DNA of 64,000 nucleotides. Source: Pyropia haitanensis (lineage: Eukaryota > Rhodophyta > Bangiophyceae > Bangiales > Bangiaceae). Under the pieces are notes generated by a model, which was not told where the DNA came from, did not search any database, and saw nothing but the letters and a program-made list of their open reading frames with translations. This document shows positions 11,953 to 21,867 of the stretch, piece after piece (position 1 is the stretch's first letter; each line of letters begins with the position of its first letter). The DNA lies in the NCBI GenBank assembly GCA_008729055.1, contig SDUX01000004.1, positions 4,976,559-5,040,558 of the forward strand. Reading direction: 5' to 3'. A program made the position numbers and the translations under genes.

Positions 11953-13011
11953 ATGCTGGTCCGCCGCATGTCGAGCCGCCTGTCTTCCCCGTTTGGCCGA
12001 CGCTCGACCGAGCCCCACCCCGCGCAAGCGGCGGAGCGGGCCACTCGCGCTGCAGCGCGTGACGCTGAGCGTGCTGCCGAGGAGCAGTTCTCCATTGGCG
12101 CCCCCCACACGCTGGCCAACTATGTGACGCCCGCGCTCGTCCTGCACGAACGCGTCCGGCAGCCGGTGTTGGTGTCTGCATCGTACGGCCATGGAGACCG
12201 CGCGTCTGACCTGTTTACCCTTCTCGGCAATGGTGGACGCCGCTACCTCCGCGAGATGAGCGTGTTCATGACGGCGCTGCAGTCTAACGGATTTGTGCTG
12301 GAGCGAGCGCACCTGGTGACCTTTCACTCGTGGTGGGTGGTGACCGGCCGCTTCATGCGCTACTACCTGGCCGTGGCGGATAAGGTATGGGGGGGATGGC
12401 TAGATGCGGCGGTCGACCGGGAAAAGACGCGGCCACGGAGCAACAGCGACGGCAACGTGGGCGTGGGCGTTGCCGTCATTGGCCTGCGCGACGCGCTGGC
12501 CCGCCTGACCGCCACCTGGGCTTCCTTTGCCACCGCGCCTGACGCGGCGGCGGTGATGCCCATCCTGTGGCGAGACTGCCACGCACTGTCTGCGGCCGCG
12601 TCGGTCGCGTTCTTGGCTGTCGAGGCGACGCTGCCTGCCGAGGTGGCGGCCGCCCCGCGTGGCGCCAAGCGGGAGGCCGAGGCCCGCGCCGTGGCCATGG
12701 CGCGGCGCGTCTTTGGCGACGATGTCGGCCTGGTCATCCTCTGCCACTGGCTCCCCGCCGCATGGGCGGCGCGCCTCGCCCGCAAGTACCTGCGTGACCC
12801 GGCTGACCGGCAGGCGTGGGAGACCACTCGCCGGGATTATGAGGCCCACTCGCGGCACACGCTACGGTTTTTCGAGGCCAACCAGGGGCGGCCGACCGCG
12901 CTGGGGCCCGCGGACCGGCCGCTGCGGGACCCAGCACGGCTGGCCATTGAGCCTGCCCCGGGGGGTGCGCCGCTCGCGATTGAGGCCCCACCGCAGGTGA
13001 CGGCTGTGTGA
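11953..13011 (+). CDS. unknown helical protein, possibly a diverged hemerythrin-like (HHE) fold
   Basis: The ATG at 11953 sits in a good context (CCACCATGC) and gives 352 residues. Residues 1-45 are Arg/Ala/Ser-rich. The rest is mainly helical with Trp-rich patches (FHSWWVVTGRFMRYYLAVADKVWGGW near residue 125, and CHWLPAAWAARLARKYLRDP near residue 265). The layout of a first bundle, a linker rich in charged residues, and a late HSRHTLRFFEAN helix reminds me of hemerythrin-like proteins of algae, but the His/Glu metal ligands are not clearly present. There is no signal peptide or evident membrane segment. The tail is Pro-rich. An AATAAA lies 19 bases after the stop. Function unknown; the HHE idea is weak. 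Confidence 0.75.
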   Translation: MLVRRMSSRLSSPFGRRSTEPHPAQAAERATRAAARDAERAAEEQFSIGAPHTLANYVTPALVLHERVRQPVLVSASYGHGDRASDLFTLLGNGGRRYLREMSVFMTALQSNGFVLERAHLVTFHSWWVVTGRFMRYYLAVADKVWGGWLDAAVDREKTRPRSNSDGNVGVGVAVIGLRDALARLTATWASFATAPDAAAVMPILWRDCHALSAAASVAFLAVEATLPAEVAAAPRGAKREAEARAVAMARRVFGDDVGLVILCHWLPAAWAARLARKYLRDPADRQAWETTRRDYEAHSRHTLRFFEANQGRPTALGPADRPLRDPARLAIEPAPGGAPLAIEAPPQVTAV

Positions 13012-13029
13012 TGTGCTTATTTCGGAAGT

Positions 13030-13035
13030 AATAAA
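13030..13035 (+). terminator. AATAAA polyadenylation signal
   Basis: A consensus AATAAA begins 19 bases after the stop codon of the gene ending at 13011, followed by a GT/G-rich stretch that could act as the downstream element. Confidence 0.6.
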
Positions 13036-13762
13036 TGGAGGGTGGGGGGGGGGCATGCGGGGGGCAAGGATTGCTCTCCATGCACTTTAATGGTCCGTGA
13101 TCAAGGGGGTGGTGATGGTCGTTGGGGTGGGGGGGGTGTGGCGGGTGCTCTTCGTCTTGTGCCCGCCGTGCGGGTGGTAGGCCGGTGCCGCTCTCGGGGC
13201 GGAGGCAGTGCGGGGCGCGCTGTGGCGCGCAGCATTGTGGGACGCTGTTGGTCCCCTGCTGTCTGTGCCGCCTCGCAGGGCTTGCGGGCGGTCAGGCGGG
13301 GGTGGGAGACGCGCTGTTGCGCGTTTGAGCGACTGGTGGCGACGATTGTGCCAGCAACCACGGGTGGGTGGTCGTCACGACGGGCTGGCGCTTTTGTGCG
13401 CACTGATACCAACTGTGCGGCACGGACATGCACTTGCATGCGCTTGGCTCCTTCAGAGAGCTTCGTGTCAAACATACAAGCCATTGATGCGTATTCATTC
13501 CTTCATTCGTCTGCGACGACGCCAGAGTTTGATTGTCCGCAACAAGCATGCCGGCCTGTGTTGCACGATGGTTGCAACACCCCTTGAGCTCCACTCGCCC
13601 CGCTCGCCCCGGCCGCCACCCATGGCCTTCGACCAAACTGTGTCCACAAACACCCGGCACACCAGTACCCCTCCGCTCCAGCCTTCCATCTATACATGCA
13701 CCCCATCCCCCCTCACTTTCCCCTCCACTTGACCCAGTTCCGCTTTACCCCTCCGAACCACC
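13036..13762. other. convergent 3' intergenic region
   Basis: The region lies between the 3' ends of the helical-protein gene (plus) and the I9 inhibitor gene (minus). I see no coding signal in it; it begins with a G-rich tract and includes a pyrimidine-rich tract near 13690-13745. Confidence 0.5.
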
Positions 13763-14158
13763 TCAGGCCGCCGTCACAATCCCATCCTCCTCCACGTCCT
13801 GCACCCCCTCCATCGCGCGCACCGCCTCCGCGTCGGCGGGGGAGCCCTCAAAGACCAGCCCGCCGAGCGTGCGGAACTCGGTCACCACCTTGAGCGCCGG
13901 CGCGCCCGCCACAAACGGTCCCGCCCGCGCGCGCGCCTCGACCCGCCGCACCATGGACGACACCGCCTCGGCCGGGGATGCGGACGAGCGGAGCATCACG
14001 ATGTAGCGCTTGGGCGCGGTCGCCGCCGCGGCTGCCGCGTCGGGGGCGGCGGCGGCCCCATTGCCGGTGGTGGCCATGGCACGGCCAGCGAGGCCGACGG
14101 CGACAACGACAATGGCAGCGGCGGCTAGCGAGAGTGCCCCGGAACGGCCGCGGCCCAT
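13763..14158 (-). CDS. secreted stand-alone Inhibitor_I9 (subtilisin-propeptide-like) protein
   Basis: The product has 131 residues. Residues 1-28 form a signal peptide: a basic start (MGRGRSG), a hydrophobic core (LAAAAIVVVAVGLAG) and a small-residue cleavage site near AMA. An Ala-rich spacer follows. Residues about 50-131 match the I9 family, the propeptide of subtilisin-type S8 proteases, which folds as a small alpha/beta inhibitor: KRYIVMLRSS at the first strand, a helix of SPAEAVSSMVRRVEA, then FRTLGGLVFEGSPADAEAVRAM and the closing GVQDVEEDGIV. No protease domain follows; the frame stops directly after this motif, so it resembles stand-alone inhibitors such as fungal IB2/Pi9 types. It probably acts outside the cell or in the secretory route on a subtilase. 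The start follows from the signal peptide. Divergent from membralin across about 850 bases. Confidence 0.8.
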   Translation of the reverse strand: MGRGRSGALSLAAAAIVVVAVGLAGRAMATTGNGAAAAPDAAAAAATAPKRYIVMLRSSASPAEAVSSMVRRVEARARAGPFVAGAPALKVVTEFRTLGGLVFEGSPADAEAVRAMEGVQDVEEDGIVTAA

Positions 14159-15009
14159 GGTAGAGAAAACAAGACTCGGGCACCGGGGGGGGGGGAGAAG
14201 AAAGGGGAAGGAGCTTGATGGAGCAGGGGCAGTGGACGTGGGCGGGGGAAGAGGGTTACCGCTGGCTGCGCGCCGCAGGGGGGACGCGGCGACACGGGGT
14301 CGCAGTGGCGGTGGCCGACGGCGGTGCCGGTACAGTAGAGGGGTTGTCACGACGTGGGCAGCGGATTGTGGCGACGGCAGCAACAAAGTGGTCAACAAGC
14401 GCCAGCACGCTGTCCACGGCCAGACTTGGTTTGGAGAAGTACGGCCGCACGCCCACAGCCGTCACCAGCGTAGGGGTGTGGCTACAATTATTTCGAGGGT
14501 GGGCCGCGCGGTGCGGAGAGCGGCACAGCGAGTCAGACCATCCCTGCAACCACGGCAAAGGCGGTGCCTGACGAAGGCAGTCCCCACGATGTTCGCTGCG
14601 GGCGCGCCACACCCATGTCCGCATCACAGCGGGTCACAGCAAGGTGAACGGCAGCTGTCGTGCCGCTACGTTTCATCCCCACCATTCGGGGTGGACGCTA
14701 CGCTTGTACACCATGCGTCGTCCGCGTGGAGGCTAATTTACTCAACTAATCCGTTTCCAATACACCCAGAGGCAAACTATGTATAAACTTAGAGAGAACG
14801 TTCTGAATGAACTTGCTTGTCCACTAGTGTACCATGTTGCACTGAGCAGTCACAATTGTGCAGAAATTACATGCGTCAGCTGTCTCTTGGAAACGGGCGC
14901 CCGCCTGCGCGGTGCGCTCCCCATCGACGCCGCTCTACGCTGTGGCGCCCGCCGCCGTCGCGCCCGCGCCTGGCTGTCCCCCCTCCGTCCCGGGGACCAC
15001 GACCGCACC
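14159..15009. promoter_or_regulatory. shared upstream region of the I9 inhibitor and membralin genes
   Basis: The two genes point away from each other, so this 850-base segment must contain both promoters. The part near 14715-14870 is AT-rich compared with its surroundings. I see no clear TATA box. No coding frame here is convincing. Confidence 0.4.
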
Positions 15010-16116
15010 ATGCAGTCCGTCGCCGGCCGCCCTGCTGGCGCGTCCGCCCCTCCATCGTTACCGCAAGAGACGGACGCTCCCCCCCCCGCCCCCCCTCCCG
15101 CCCCTGCCGCCCACCCATGGCCAGACCCCTCCCCCCCGCGGCGGCCGGCGCCCGCGCCGCACCCCCTACGCGGCCTGCGGCTGCCGCGGCGGCGGGCGGC
15201 GGCTGCCGCGGCGGGGGCATCCCTCCCGCCCCCTCCCCCCCCAACCCCCCCACCCCCCCACCCCCCCCCCACGCGCCCACGACGAGGACGCTGACGACGA
15301 CGACGACGCGTACATCCCGCCGCGCCCGCGCACGTGGGTCGAGGCCGAGGAGGAGAACATCCTCTCCGCCTACGTTGCGCGCACGCCGCCGCGGTTCATC
15401 CTCGGCGGGCCGCTGCCGCTGGCGGTGTCGACCAAGCTCATTGAGGCCGCCGCCGCGACCGTTGCGCTGTCGCTGCTGCTGCTGCTCGTCGGCGTCCACG
15501 CCCGCTTTGTCCGCCGCGACGGGTGTGGGGCGGCGTTGCTCGCGGCGGTCGCCGCGACGGGGGGGGGGCGGGGGGGCCGCCCGACGGGGCCGCCGCGCCC
15601 GCCGCCGCTGCCGCTGCTGCTGCTGCTGCTGCCGCGCCCGCGGCACCCGTGGCGGCGGCGTCGGCGGCGGCAGCAGCAGCGGCGGCGGCAGCAGCAGCGG
15701 CGGCGGCGGGTGGCCGCTCCGCCGCCGGCGCCACCACCGCCGCCGCGTCAACGACCGGCGACGTGCTGTCCCGCGCGGCGGCGGTGGTGTCAACGGCGGA
15801 CGTGGTGGAACTCCGGCTGGGCGTCGACGCCGCGACCGGCGGCGGCGGGGAGGTGTACCGCTTTGCCCGCGAGCGCGGGTACCTGCTGCTGAGCCCCGCG
15901 TCGGCGCGGCGGCTGGCGGTGGTGGGTGTGCGGCTGTCCCGGCGGGACGCGTGCCTCGGCCCGCGGCCGCTGGCGGCCATCCTCCGCCGCGCCGTCGGCT
16001 ATGACACCGTCGCGTTCAACGCGTTTGCCGCGCTGCGGCGGCGGCTGGCGGGGTTTCCGGGCGCCACGGGGGCAGCCGTGTCGGCGGCTGCGGGTGCTGC
16101 CGGGGGGGGGGTGTCG

Positions 16117-16148
<32 letters not shown>

Positions 16149-17286
16149 GATGGCACCCACGTGGGCGCCGCCGGCATCCTCCTCGGCGGCGGCGCGTACG
16201 TGCACGCGGTCAGCGCCGGGGTGCTGGTGAACCTGGTCACCGCGGAGCAGGGCCACGGCGGCGGCGAGTGGGACGGTGCCGGCCTGGCGGTCGCCCCCCG
16301 GGTGGTGCTCGCCCGCTGGGGCCTCCGGTTCGTGTGGAAAGTGGGCGCGCTCGCGACGAGCCTCTTCCTCATGGTCTGTACCGGCGCGCTCGTGGCGTTT
16401 GCGCTGGCCGAGGGGCAGGCACGGCTGGTGCAGCTGAGCGGGGAGCTCCGCTGGGTCCTCCGCAGCCGCCTGCCCTACACGGGCGTGGTGCTACGCTACG
16501 CGCTCGACGGGCTGGTGTTTGTGCCCATCGTGACGGGCATCCTCTTCTTCCTTTTTGAGGTGCGTCTGGGGGGGGGGGTGGGGGTGGAAGGACGAGTGGG
16601 GGAGCGGGGGGGTGCGTCGGCGTGAGACGCAGGCGGCGCGCGGGAGGGGACACTATGCTCTCGCCGGAGCTGCGGACTGTGTCGCCGGGGGGAACTCGTA
16701 TTGTGGTGAGCGTGGATTGGCGGTGTGTGGCGTCTGCGGTGGGCAGTGGAGCTCATTCCCGTGACCATGCGGTTGTCGGCGGGCCGCCGCGGTCCCACCT
16801 GGGCGTTCGACCAGAGCGGTATGTTTTGGCCGGGGAAAGAGCGCGCGGGCGCTTGTTACTGACGCGCCTCGCATGCTCTGCCCGCCCACAAACACACACT
16901 CTTCGCGCCTCTACCGATACGCCTCGTGCTGGCGCCCCGTCTCCCTCCCGCTCTCCCCGCTCTCCCGCTCCCTCTGCCCTGCACAGTTCTTTGACGACCA
17001 GCTGCTGGCGTTTTGTGTGCTGGCCGTCGCCTGGCTTTGTGAAGTCACCGTCGCGGTGAGCAACCGGCACTGGGTGTCGCGGCACTACCTTCCCCGCCTC
17101 CTTTTCACCTACTTCCTCGCCTTCCACATGTACTTTTTCTCCTACCCGCTCGGCTACGCGTGGCTGTCGCTCGGCACGTGCGTCGCGTTCATGGCGCACG
17201 CGGTGATTGCGCTGTGGAACCGGTGGGAGCTGCCGCTGCTCGTCACGCGCCAGTGGCAGCAGCACCTGCGCGCGCAGCGGCAATGA
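15010..17286 (+). CDS. membralin (TMEM259-like) ER membrane protein, with frame breaks at C/G runs
   Basis: Membralins are multi-pass ER proteins linked to ER-associated degradation. The pieces lie in order but in different frames. From the ATG at 15010 a Pro-rich start runs in frame 1 to a C-run zone at 15233-15272. Then frame 2 gives DEDADDDDDAYIPPRPRTW, TPPRFILGGPLPLAVSTKL and a first membrane helix (VALSLLLLLVGVHARF). After G runs near 15561-15576 frame 1 resumes with YRFARERGYLLLSP and a RRDACLGPRPLAAILRRAVGYD block typical of the family. After a G run at 16100-16109 frame 3 carries RWGLRFVWKVGALATSLFL, LPYTGVVLRYALDGLVFVP and ILFFLFE. An intron 16560-16986 (GTGCGT...GCACAG, phase 0) leads to FFDDQLLAFCVLAVAWLCE and AFHMYFFSYPLGYAW, ending LWNRWELPLLV, the conserved membralin tail. 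Each break coincides with a homopolymer run, so run-length error is likelier than decay. Confidence 0.8.
16560..16986 (+). other. membralin intron
   Basis: The donor is TTTGAG|GTGCGT and the acceptor CTGCACAG|TTC. Removing these 427 bases joins ILFFLFE to FFDDQLLAF in phase 0, reproducing the continuous segment found in membralins of other organisms. Confidence 0.8.
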
Positions 17287-17868
17287 CGGGGGGCGGCGGG
17301 GTGGGGAGTGCGGGGGGATGGCGGGGGGGGGAGGGTGGGGGATGGGGTGGGGGGAGGGGCGATGGGGGGGAGGTGCGGGTAAGCAGGGGCGCCACACCCC
17401 CAGGCCGCACGCGCGTGTGGCTTGAGGGGATGATGCAGAGTGGAACGGGATGGGTGGGGGGGGAGTGGGGTTGGCTGCCGCGGTTGCCGCGGTGGTAGAC
17501 ACGACGCGGGGTGGCCTGGTACATTGGGGTACTGCAGGCGTCTGTGTGTCTTCTCGCGCCGCTGGTCGCGCGGCTGCCGTCGCCCGCGCAGTGAGCGTGG
17601 TCCCCGCCGCCGCCCGTGACTCGTCTCGCGAGACGCGGGCGCCACTCGCGTGGGGGCGCTCGCGCAATTCCGGTCGTGGCGGTCGGCGGGCGCGCGTCCC
17701 CGTCACCCCGCGCGCGGGGGGGTGGCATGGCGTCGCGCCCCGCCCTTTTTTTCTTTCCCACCCCACGGCGAGGCGCGCCGGAGCCCCACGCCTCGCCCTC
17801 ACACGCACGGCGGTCTGTCCCCGCTGCGGCTCCCTCCCCCCCCCCCCCCCCTTCCTTTTTCCTTTTCT
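17287..17868. other. intergenic, G-rich
   Basis: The region downstream of membralin consists largely of G-rich and then C-rich tracts. Open frames on both strands are low-complexity. No gene assigned. Confidence 0.4.
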
Positions 17869-18691
17869 TCACGTCCCCCTGCCCTCGGCGTTGCCTCCAT
17901 CCCCGGTGCTCCCCTTCCCACCCGCGAAGCGGCGCGTCCGGTTGTGGGCGTTGCCGGCCGCCCTCGGCGGCAGGCCAGCCGGCGAGGCCGCCTGGCCAGC
18001 CCGGTGGGGGGAGTGGCAGGGCGGGGGGGGGGGGCGGGGAAGCGGGAGCCCCCGCCAATGGTGCGCGCCCTGCTCCCCCCGACGGCCGTCGGCGCCTACG
18101 ACTCGCTGGGCGGCCGCCCTATCGCCCAGCGCGGCGGGCCGGCCGGTGGCCCGAGCCACAGCGGCGCCGCCTATCGCGGCTCGTCGACGCCCCGCAGCTG
18201 CGCCGCCGCCGCTGTCGGCCGCCGCCGCCGCCGCCGCCACCGCCGCGCCGCCGTCCGTCGGCAGCCCGCCCGCGGCGGCAGCAGACAGCGCCGCCGCCAC
18301 CGCCGCCGCCGCCGCCGCCTCGGCGGCCGCTTCCGCCGCCACCGCCGCGGCTGTCCCCCTCATCCCCGCCCCCTGCCACACGTACCGCACTGCCGGGTCG
18401 GCACAGCGGCCGCCGGCGAGCACCACCGCCGCCGCCCAGGCGGGCACCCCCGCCGCCGCGGCGAGGTCCCCCCACCGGCGGCGGCGGGCGGCCACCGCCG
18501 CCGCCGCGGCGGCCCGCTGGGCGGCCAGGTCACGCAGGCCGTGCAGGGTGCCGTGTTGGGTGACCGCCGCGGCGATGGCGGCGGCGAGAGGGACGCCGCG
18601 GGCCGAGACGCGGCCGGCCGCGACGCACAGGTGGCGGCGTACGGCGGGGCGGCGGAGGAGGGCGGGCGGGCGGGGGCGGGGGGTGTCGCGA

Positions 18692-18777
<86 letters not shown>

Positions 18778-19094
18778 TACGGCCGGGCCCGCCCACGGGT
18801 CCTCGCCGCGGGCAGGCGGGGCGACGACGCGCGGCGTCCCCGGCGGGGGCTCCCACCAGCCCGCCGCAGCGTTGAGGGCGGGCACCAGGTCGGCAAACCG
18901 CGGCGGCGCGTCGCCGCGGTGGCCGCCGCGACCCGCCGCCCCGGCCGGCCGACACCCGCCACACCGGCGGCCGAGGGCGGGCGGCGGGGTGATGCTGGTG
19001 GTGGCGGGGGCGGCGGGCAGGTAGTAGGGCCGTCGCCCGTTGGGTGTGATGCGTCGGCCGCGGCAGATCCCCGTCGCATGTCGAATTCTCTTTA
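17869..19094 (-). CDS. possible Ala-rich protein, family unknown (5' end unresolved)
   Basis: A minus-strand frame is open from about 19150 down to the stop at 17869. Parts look like real coding sequence despite the bias: TPNGRRPYYLPAAP, PPRFADLVPALNAAAGWWEP, ARGEDPWAGP, then a run of about 28 Ala encoded by a GCC repeat, then GVPLAAAIAAAVTQHGTLHG and GGRCADPAVRYVWQGAGM. Trp, Tyr and His spaced through Ala/Arg helices argue against noise, but no family is recognised and no in-frame ATG exists upstream, so an upstream exon would be needed. The Copia element sits about 90 bases beyond the 5' side and may separate the gene from its promoter or first exon. The C-terminal third is low-complexity and may be out of frame. 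Confidence 0.3.
18692..18777. repeat. (GGC)n trinucleotide tract
   Basis: About 28 uninterrupted GGC units. On the minus strand they would encode poly-Ala in the possible Ala-rich protein. Confidence 0.95.
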
Positions 19095-19237
19095 CAGTCC
19101 AAAACAGGGAAAAACACGTTCTATATCACCTTCACATTGATCATGAAGACGCGTGACCACCTGCGCGATTACACACCAACACGGCCAAGAAATTGCAGTC
19201 TTCCCGAAAAATCTGGACAATGACACACTGCGGTCAT

Positions 19238-19810
19238 TGTGAATCCCTTCCTGATGCTGCTGTCGTCAATTTCGTGCGGCCACGCGCGGCCTCGCTGTCT
19301 AACACGGTGGCGTCATCCCCGCTGTGTACCCTGTCACCACGCGACACTTCTAGACGGATCTGGATGTCGCTGGTGCTGCTGACACGATTGTCGTGCAATC
19401 GATTTGACGCCGACATGTCATTGCTGTAAGCTGATGAAACGCGATGGAACTGTCCATACCATGCCATCAACTGATGTCATCCTCGATGGCACACAATGGC
19501 CGCGCTGGCGATTACCGCTGAATCCTCGCGCCGCGCTGTCTGATTGATTTGCTTGTGTGCTTTGCTTTCCCTGGGGGGTGTGGAGTGCCTGGTCGCGCCT
19601 GTGGCGAGCTGCTCCGCGCCTATATAAGCGCTCCCTCGCATCGAGTAGCGAGGGGGGAGCGCAGAGAGACAAGACGAAGTGGGATCATTGCATAGACTCG
19701 TGCTTGGGTGTGCTCGGACGACGGCTACCCTCTGCTCGATTGCCCGGTCGGTTCGAAGGCCGTTGACCCCGCTACGTTATTCTACATACTAGTTTGGTGA
19801 TCCTACCACA
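19238..19810 (+). repeat. 5' LTR
   Basis: 573 bp, TGTGAATCCC...CCTACCACA, preceded by target duplicate GTCAT. It contains a TATA box at 19621. By comparison base for base it equals the 3' LTR at 25087-25659. Confidence 0.97.
19621..19628 (+). promoter_or_regulatory. TATA box of the 5' LTR
   Basis: TATATAAG lies in an otherwise GC-rich context about 190 bases before the LTR end. Transcription of the element would be expected to start roughly 25-35 bases downstream, defining the U3/R boundary near 19650. Confidence 0.75.
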
Positions 19811-20334
19811 TTCGCGAATCAACAGGATACCTGTGCTCGTGAGCAAGACGCGCTCCGGAAGGTGGCGGTGCGCGTGAGCAAGGCGCGTGCTGGTCGCTGA
19901 CGGCGCGCGACGACCAAGACAAGGCGCGCGGCGCAGCTGTGTGCGCGCGGAGTACGTGTGCGGAAGGGGCGCGCGGCTGTCACAGTCTTGCCGCGCGTGT
20001 GCACGGCGCAGTACAAGGGCAAGGGCACTTGAACCAACGAGGGGACAGAGCGTGCGCGCACCTGGTGACTGGGGCGACGACCTTCGGGTCGGAGCCTGTC
20101 TAGGATCCGTGGTGCTCGTACGTGTTGACGTTCTACAAGGTCTACGGCCGACCCCCTCCGGGTAACACCGGTGCGCCGACAGGCTTGGGGAAGGACGCCC
20201 GCAACTCGAACGGGGTGTGTCTGCTCGTGTGCTGCGTTGTCGTGTACGCTCGGATGCCTGTGACGTCGTGTGTGTCTGCTGCCCACGTGCTTTGACGTTC
20301 CTTCTGTGCTGCGGGTGCTTGTTGACGTGCAACG
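19811..20334 (+). other. retrotransposon leader
   Basis: The untranslated leader lies between the LTR and gag. It begins TTCGCGAATCAACAGG, which does not resemble the complement of a tRNA 3' end, so the primer may be an internal tRNA fragment as in some Copia elements. The leader is expected to carry the packaging signal; no open frame in it looks coding. Confidence 0.6.
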
Positions 20335-21867
20335 ATGGCGAACGTTTCAACGACATCCCAGGCGGCGCTGCCCACCTTTCTGGCTGCCGTGGACACCAGC
20401 TTGCTGAACGAGGAGCAGAAGGGCGTAATCGCGTCCGTCCGCATGCTGGAGGCCGAGCTGGCGACCACTCCCATGTCAGGAGAGCAGGTCAAGGCTGCTG
20501 TTGCTGAGCTACTCCCACCTGCCGTCCTCTTTGGTCCGAGCATGGTGGCGTTGCCGTACCTTCACCGGGACCTGCGCAACTGGCTGAACGCGCACGGCGC
20601 GAACCTGGAGCAGCACTCCTCCCACCGCATCAAGATGACGCTGGCGACGGCGCTGTACCCGGAAGCCGAGGAGCGGACTATCGCCACGGAGCTGGCCTCG
20701 GAGGTGGAAGCCGCTGGTCGTCGCTCTCGTGCACCGGGACCTCAGCAACAGAGCGCATTGACTACTGGTAGCAGCGCTGCGGCACCAAGCGTTGGGGTGG
20801 ACCGCGCTGCCCACAACGTTGCCATGCGCTTTCGAGACCAAGCGGCAAAGTTCAGTGGCAACCTGGGGGAGAGCTGGAGTGAGTTTGTGGCCGAGTATCA
20901 GCAGGTCGCGCGAGACTACGAACTGACTGCGACACAGAAGCTGCAGTACCTGCACAACCTGCTTCGCGGTGATGCCAAGCGCTTCTTCCTTGACCGCGTG
21001 CACGGGACCGCGGCTACGTTTGCCCAGGCCGTGGACATGGTCAGCGCCGAGTACAACTCCATCGTCCGTCAAGACCGAGTCAAGAACTATCTGAGCAGCT
21101 TGCGGCTCAGCTCCTTCGTCAAGGACGGGACCGACACTACCGCGGCGCTGGAAAAGACGTACAAGACTATCAGCAAGCTGGCGCCGCAAGTGCCCCGCTC
21201 GCATCACGGCGAGTCGTATAAGGTCGAGTTCCTGCGGAATGCGGTCGTCGGCAACTCGTGGGCTACCGAGCCTCTGAGCCGCATCGCGACGCACAGTCTG
21301 ACTTTCCAACAGCTGTACGGCGAGCTGGAGGCTGCACTTCATCTACATAACGAGGCTCGCTTGGCGGTCATGCGCGATGACATCACACACGGAGCTGCAA
21401 CTCCCGACGACAAGGTACCAGGCATCCTCTTTGCTGGCCAGGGTCGCTATATGCGCCGGAACAAGGACATTGGCAAGCGACACGCAGCCAAGGGAGGAAG
21501 TGGTGCGCAGCGGTTTGACCCGTTGTCTCTGATGGGGTGCTTCAACTGTGACGATCGCTCGCACTCCCTTGGCGACTGCCCTCATCCTGTCAATGCTATC
21601 AAGGCTGCCAAGCGCAAGTTGGAGTACTACGCCAAGAAGCGTGCGGCGCAACCTGTGGCCAGCGCCATTCTATACCAGCTTTGCTCGCAGCTCGATGCCG
21701 CCGGAGTAACCGGCGATGGCGGCGACGATGTCAAGGCCGATGAGAGCGACGAGTCATGCGGTGGGGCGAAGGACGACGTCGACATCTTTGAGGCCTTAGT
21801 GGAGGATTCGGAGCAGGCCAACAAGGATGGCGAAGAGACGCAGAGTGACGACCCGGATTTTGTGTAG
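20335..21867 (+). CDS. gag: Copia gag (capsid/nucleocapsid)
   Basis: The product has 510 residues from ATG 20335 (MANVSTTSQAALPTF). The central part (about residues 160-350) is a helical capsid-type region with KFSGNLGESWSEFVAEYQQV and KLQYLHNLLRGDAKRFF, characteristic of retrotransposon gag. Near residue 402 a CCHC zinc knuckle CFNCDDRSHSLGDC fits C-x2-C-x4-H-x4-C. A basic stretch follows (KAAKRKLEYYAKKR), and the tail is acidic (DESDESCGG, EETQSDDPDFV). It would form the virus-like particle and bind the genomic RNA. The gag stop TAG at 21865 is preceded by GAT TTT GTG, and the pol frame (-1) is already open across this point. Confidence 0.95.
   Translation: MANVSTTSQAALPTFLAAVDTSLLNEEQKGVIASVRMLEAELATTPMSGEQVKAAVAELLPPAVLFGPSMVALPYLHRDLRNWLNAHGANLEQHSSHRIKMTLATALYPEAEERTIATELASEVEAAGRRSRAPGPQQQSALTTGSSAAAPSVGVDRAAHNVAMRFRDQAAKFSGNLGESWSEFVAEYQQVARDYELTATQKLQYLHNLLRGDAKRFFLDRVHGTAATFAQAVDMVSAEYNSIVRQDRVKNYLSSLRLSSFVKDGTDTTAALEKTYKTISKLAPQVPRSHHGESYKVEFLRNAVVGNSWATEPLSRIATHSLTFQQLYGELEAALHLHNEARLAVMRDDITHGAATPDDKVPGILFAGQGRYMRRNKDIGKRHAAKGGSGAQRFDPLSLMGCFNCDDRSHSLGDCPHPVNAIKAAKRKLEYYAKKRAAQPVASAILYQLCSQLDAAGVTGDGGDDVKADESDESCGGAKDDVDIFEALVEDSEQANKDGEETQSDDPDFV

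Noticed and set aside
19745..19757. GGTTCGAAGGCC, resembling a tRNA T-arm
   Set aside because: It occurs in both LTRs, and no acceptor, D or anticodon arms surround it.
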